From CAYRML01 sp964425485 (lineage in GTDB: Bacteria; Bacillota; Dehalobacteriia; UBA4068): a DNA stretch of 14,944 nucleotides. Location: the NCBI GenBank assembly GCA_964425485.1, contig CAYRML010000036.1:1-14944 (forward strand), read 5' to 3'. Shown one piece after another: positions 14,854 to 14,944 of the stretch. Below the pieces are notes generated by a model that was not told the DNA's origin, ran no database searches, and saw nothing but the letters and a program-made list of their open reading frames with translations. How positions within the stretch are numbered: the first letter of the stretch is position 1; every line of letters begins with the position of its first letter. Made by a program: the position numbers and the translations under genes.

Positions 14854-14944
14854 GTCAGAAGCTGACAATGTTCAAAGAAAGGGAGTGCTCAGAAATTCAT
14901 TTCCACTTGCGATATGTTATCAAACATATTTGCAGCTATAAAGG
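14853..14944. other. Non-coding tail with two small inverted repeats
   Basis: TGTCAG/CTGACA (14853-14858, 14862-14867) forms a 6-bp, 3-nt-loop hairpin just after the terminator. ATATGTT/AACATAT (14912-14918, 14923-14929) is an 18-nt inverted repeat with a 4-nt spacer that could be an operator or the base of a structure beyond the window edge. No gene start is seen. Confidence 0.3.

Overview
The window is 14,944 bases from a bacterium. Every gene that can be supported lies on the + strand. S-layer homology (SLH) domains, cohesin/dockerin-like modules, strong AGGAGG-type ribosome binding sites, a TTG start and riboswitch-controlled intrinsic terminators all point to Bacillota, probably an anaerobic clostridium-like lineage. 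The genus cannot be fixed from this sequence. No tRNA, rRNA, transposase, phage gene or CRISPR array was seen.

Region 1 (1-7176) encodes the cell surface. It opens inside a large secreted protein whose 5' end is missing: GLUG beta-helix repeats, a cohesin-like domain, InlB/Listeria-Bacteroides-type repeats and a C-terminal dockerin-like pair of calcium loops. Next comes a secreted cohesin-like protein with three SLH domains that would hold it on the cell wall. The two look like a matched dockerin/cohesin pair, which resembles cellulosome anchoring but shows no visible enzyme module. A third gene encodes a lipoprotein with about four repeats of the sulfite-oxidase-like molybdopterin-binding fold and a C-terminal membrane helix. 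Rho-independent hairpins follow the second and third genes.

Region 2 (7177-8092) holds a hexapeptide-repeat acetyltransferase of the LacA/Maa type. A 25-codon, cysteine-containing small ORF with a very good ribosome binding site overlaps the acetyltransferase's 3' end.

Region 3 (8093-14853) is a metal-homeostasis block and the most interesting part. Two P2-type ATPases (845 and 877 aa) flank a cysteine-synthase-family gene. Each pump has its own promoter, a metal-sensing riboswitch and a terminator that overlaps the riboswitch. The first leader closely matches the NiCo (czcD) riboswitch, which senses Co2+/Ni2+ and reportedly Fe2+. The second has the hallmarks of the yybP-ykoY Mn2+ riboswitch. 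In the first pump the residues that bind Ca2+ in SERCA are replaced by His, Glu and Asp, which suits a transition metal. The second keeps a single Ca2+/Mn2+-type site like Listeria LMCA1 and the Mn exporters MgtA/YoaB. The inferred scheme is that excess Fe/Co/Ni or excess Mn relieves termination and switches on the matching efflux pump.

The last ~90 bases (14854-14944) hold two small inverted repeats and no gene.
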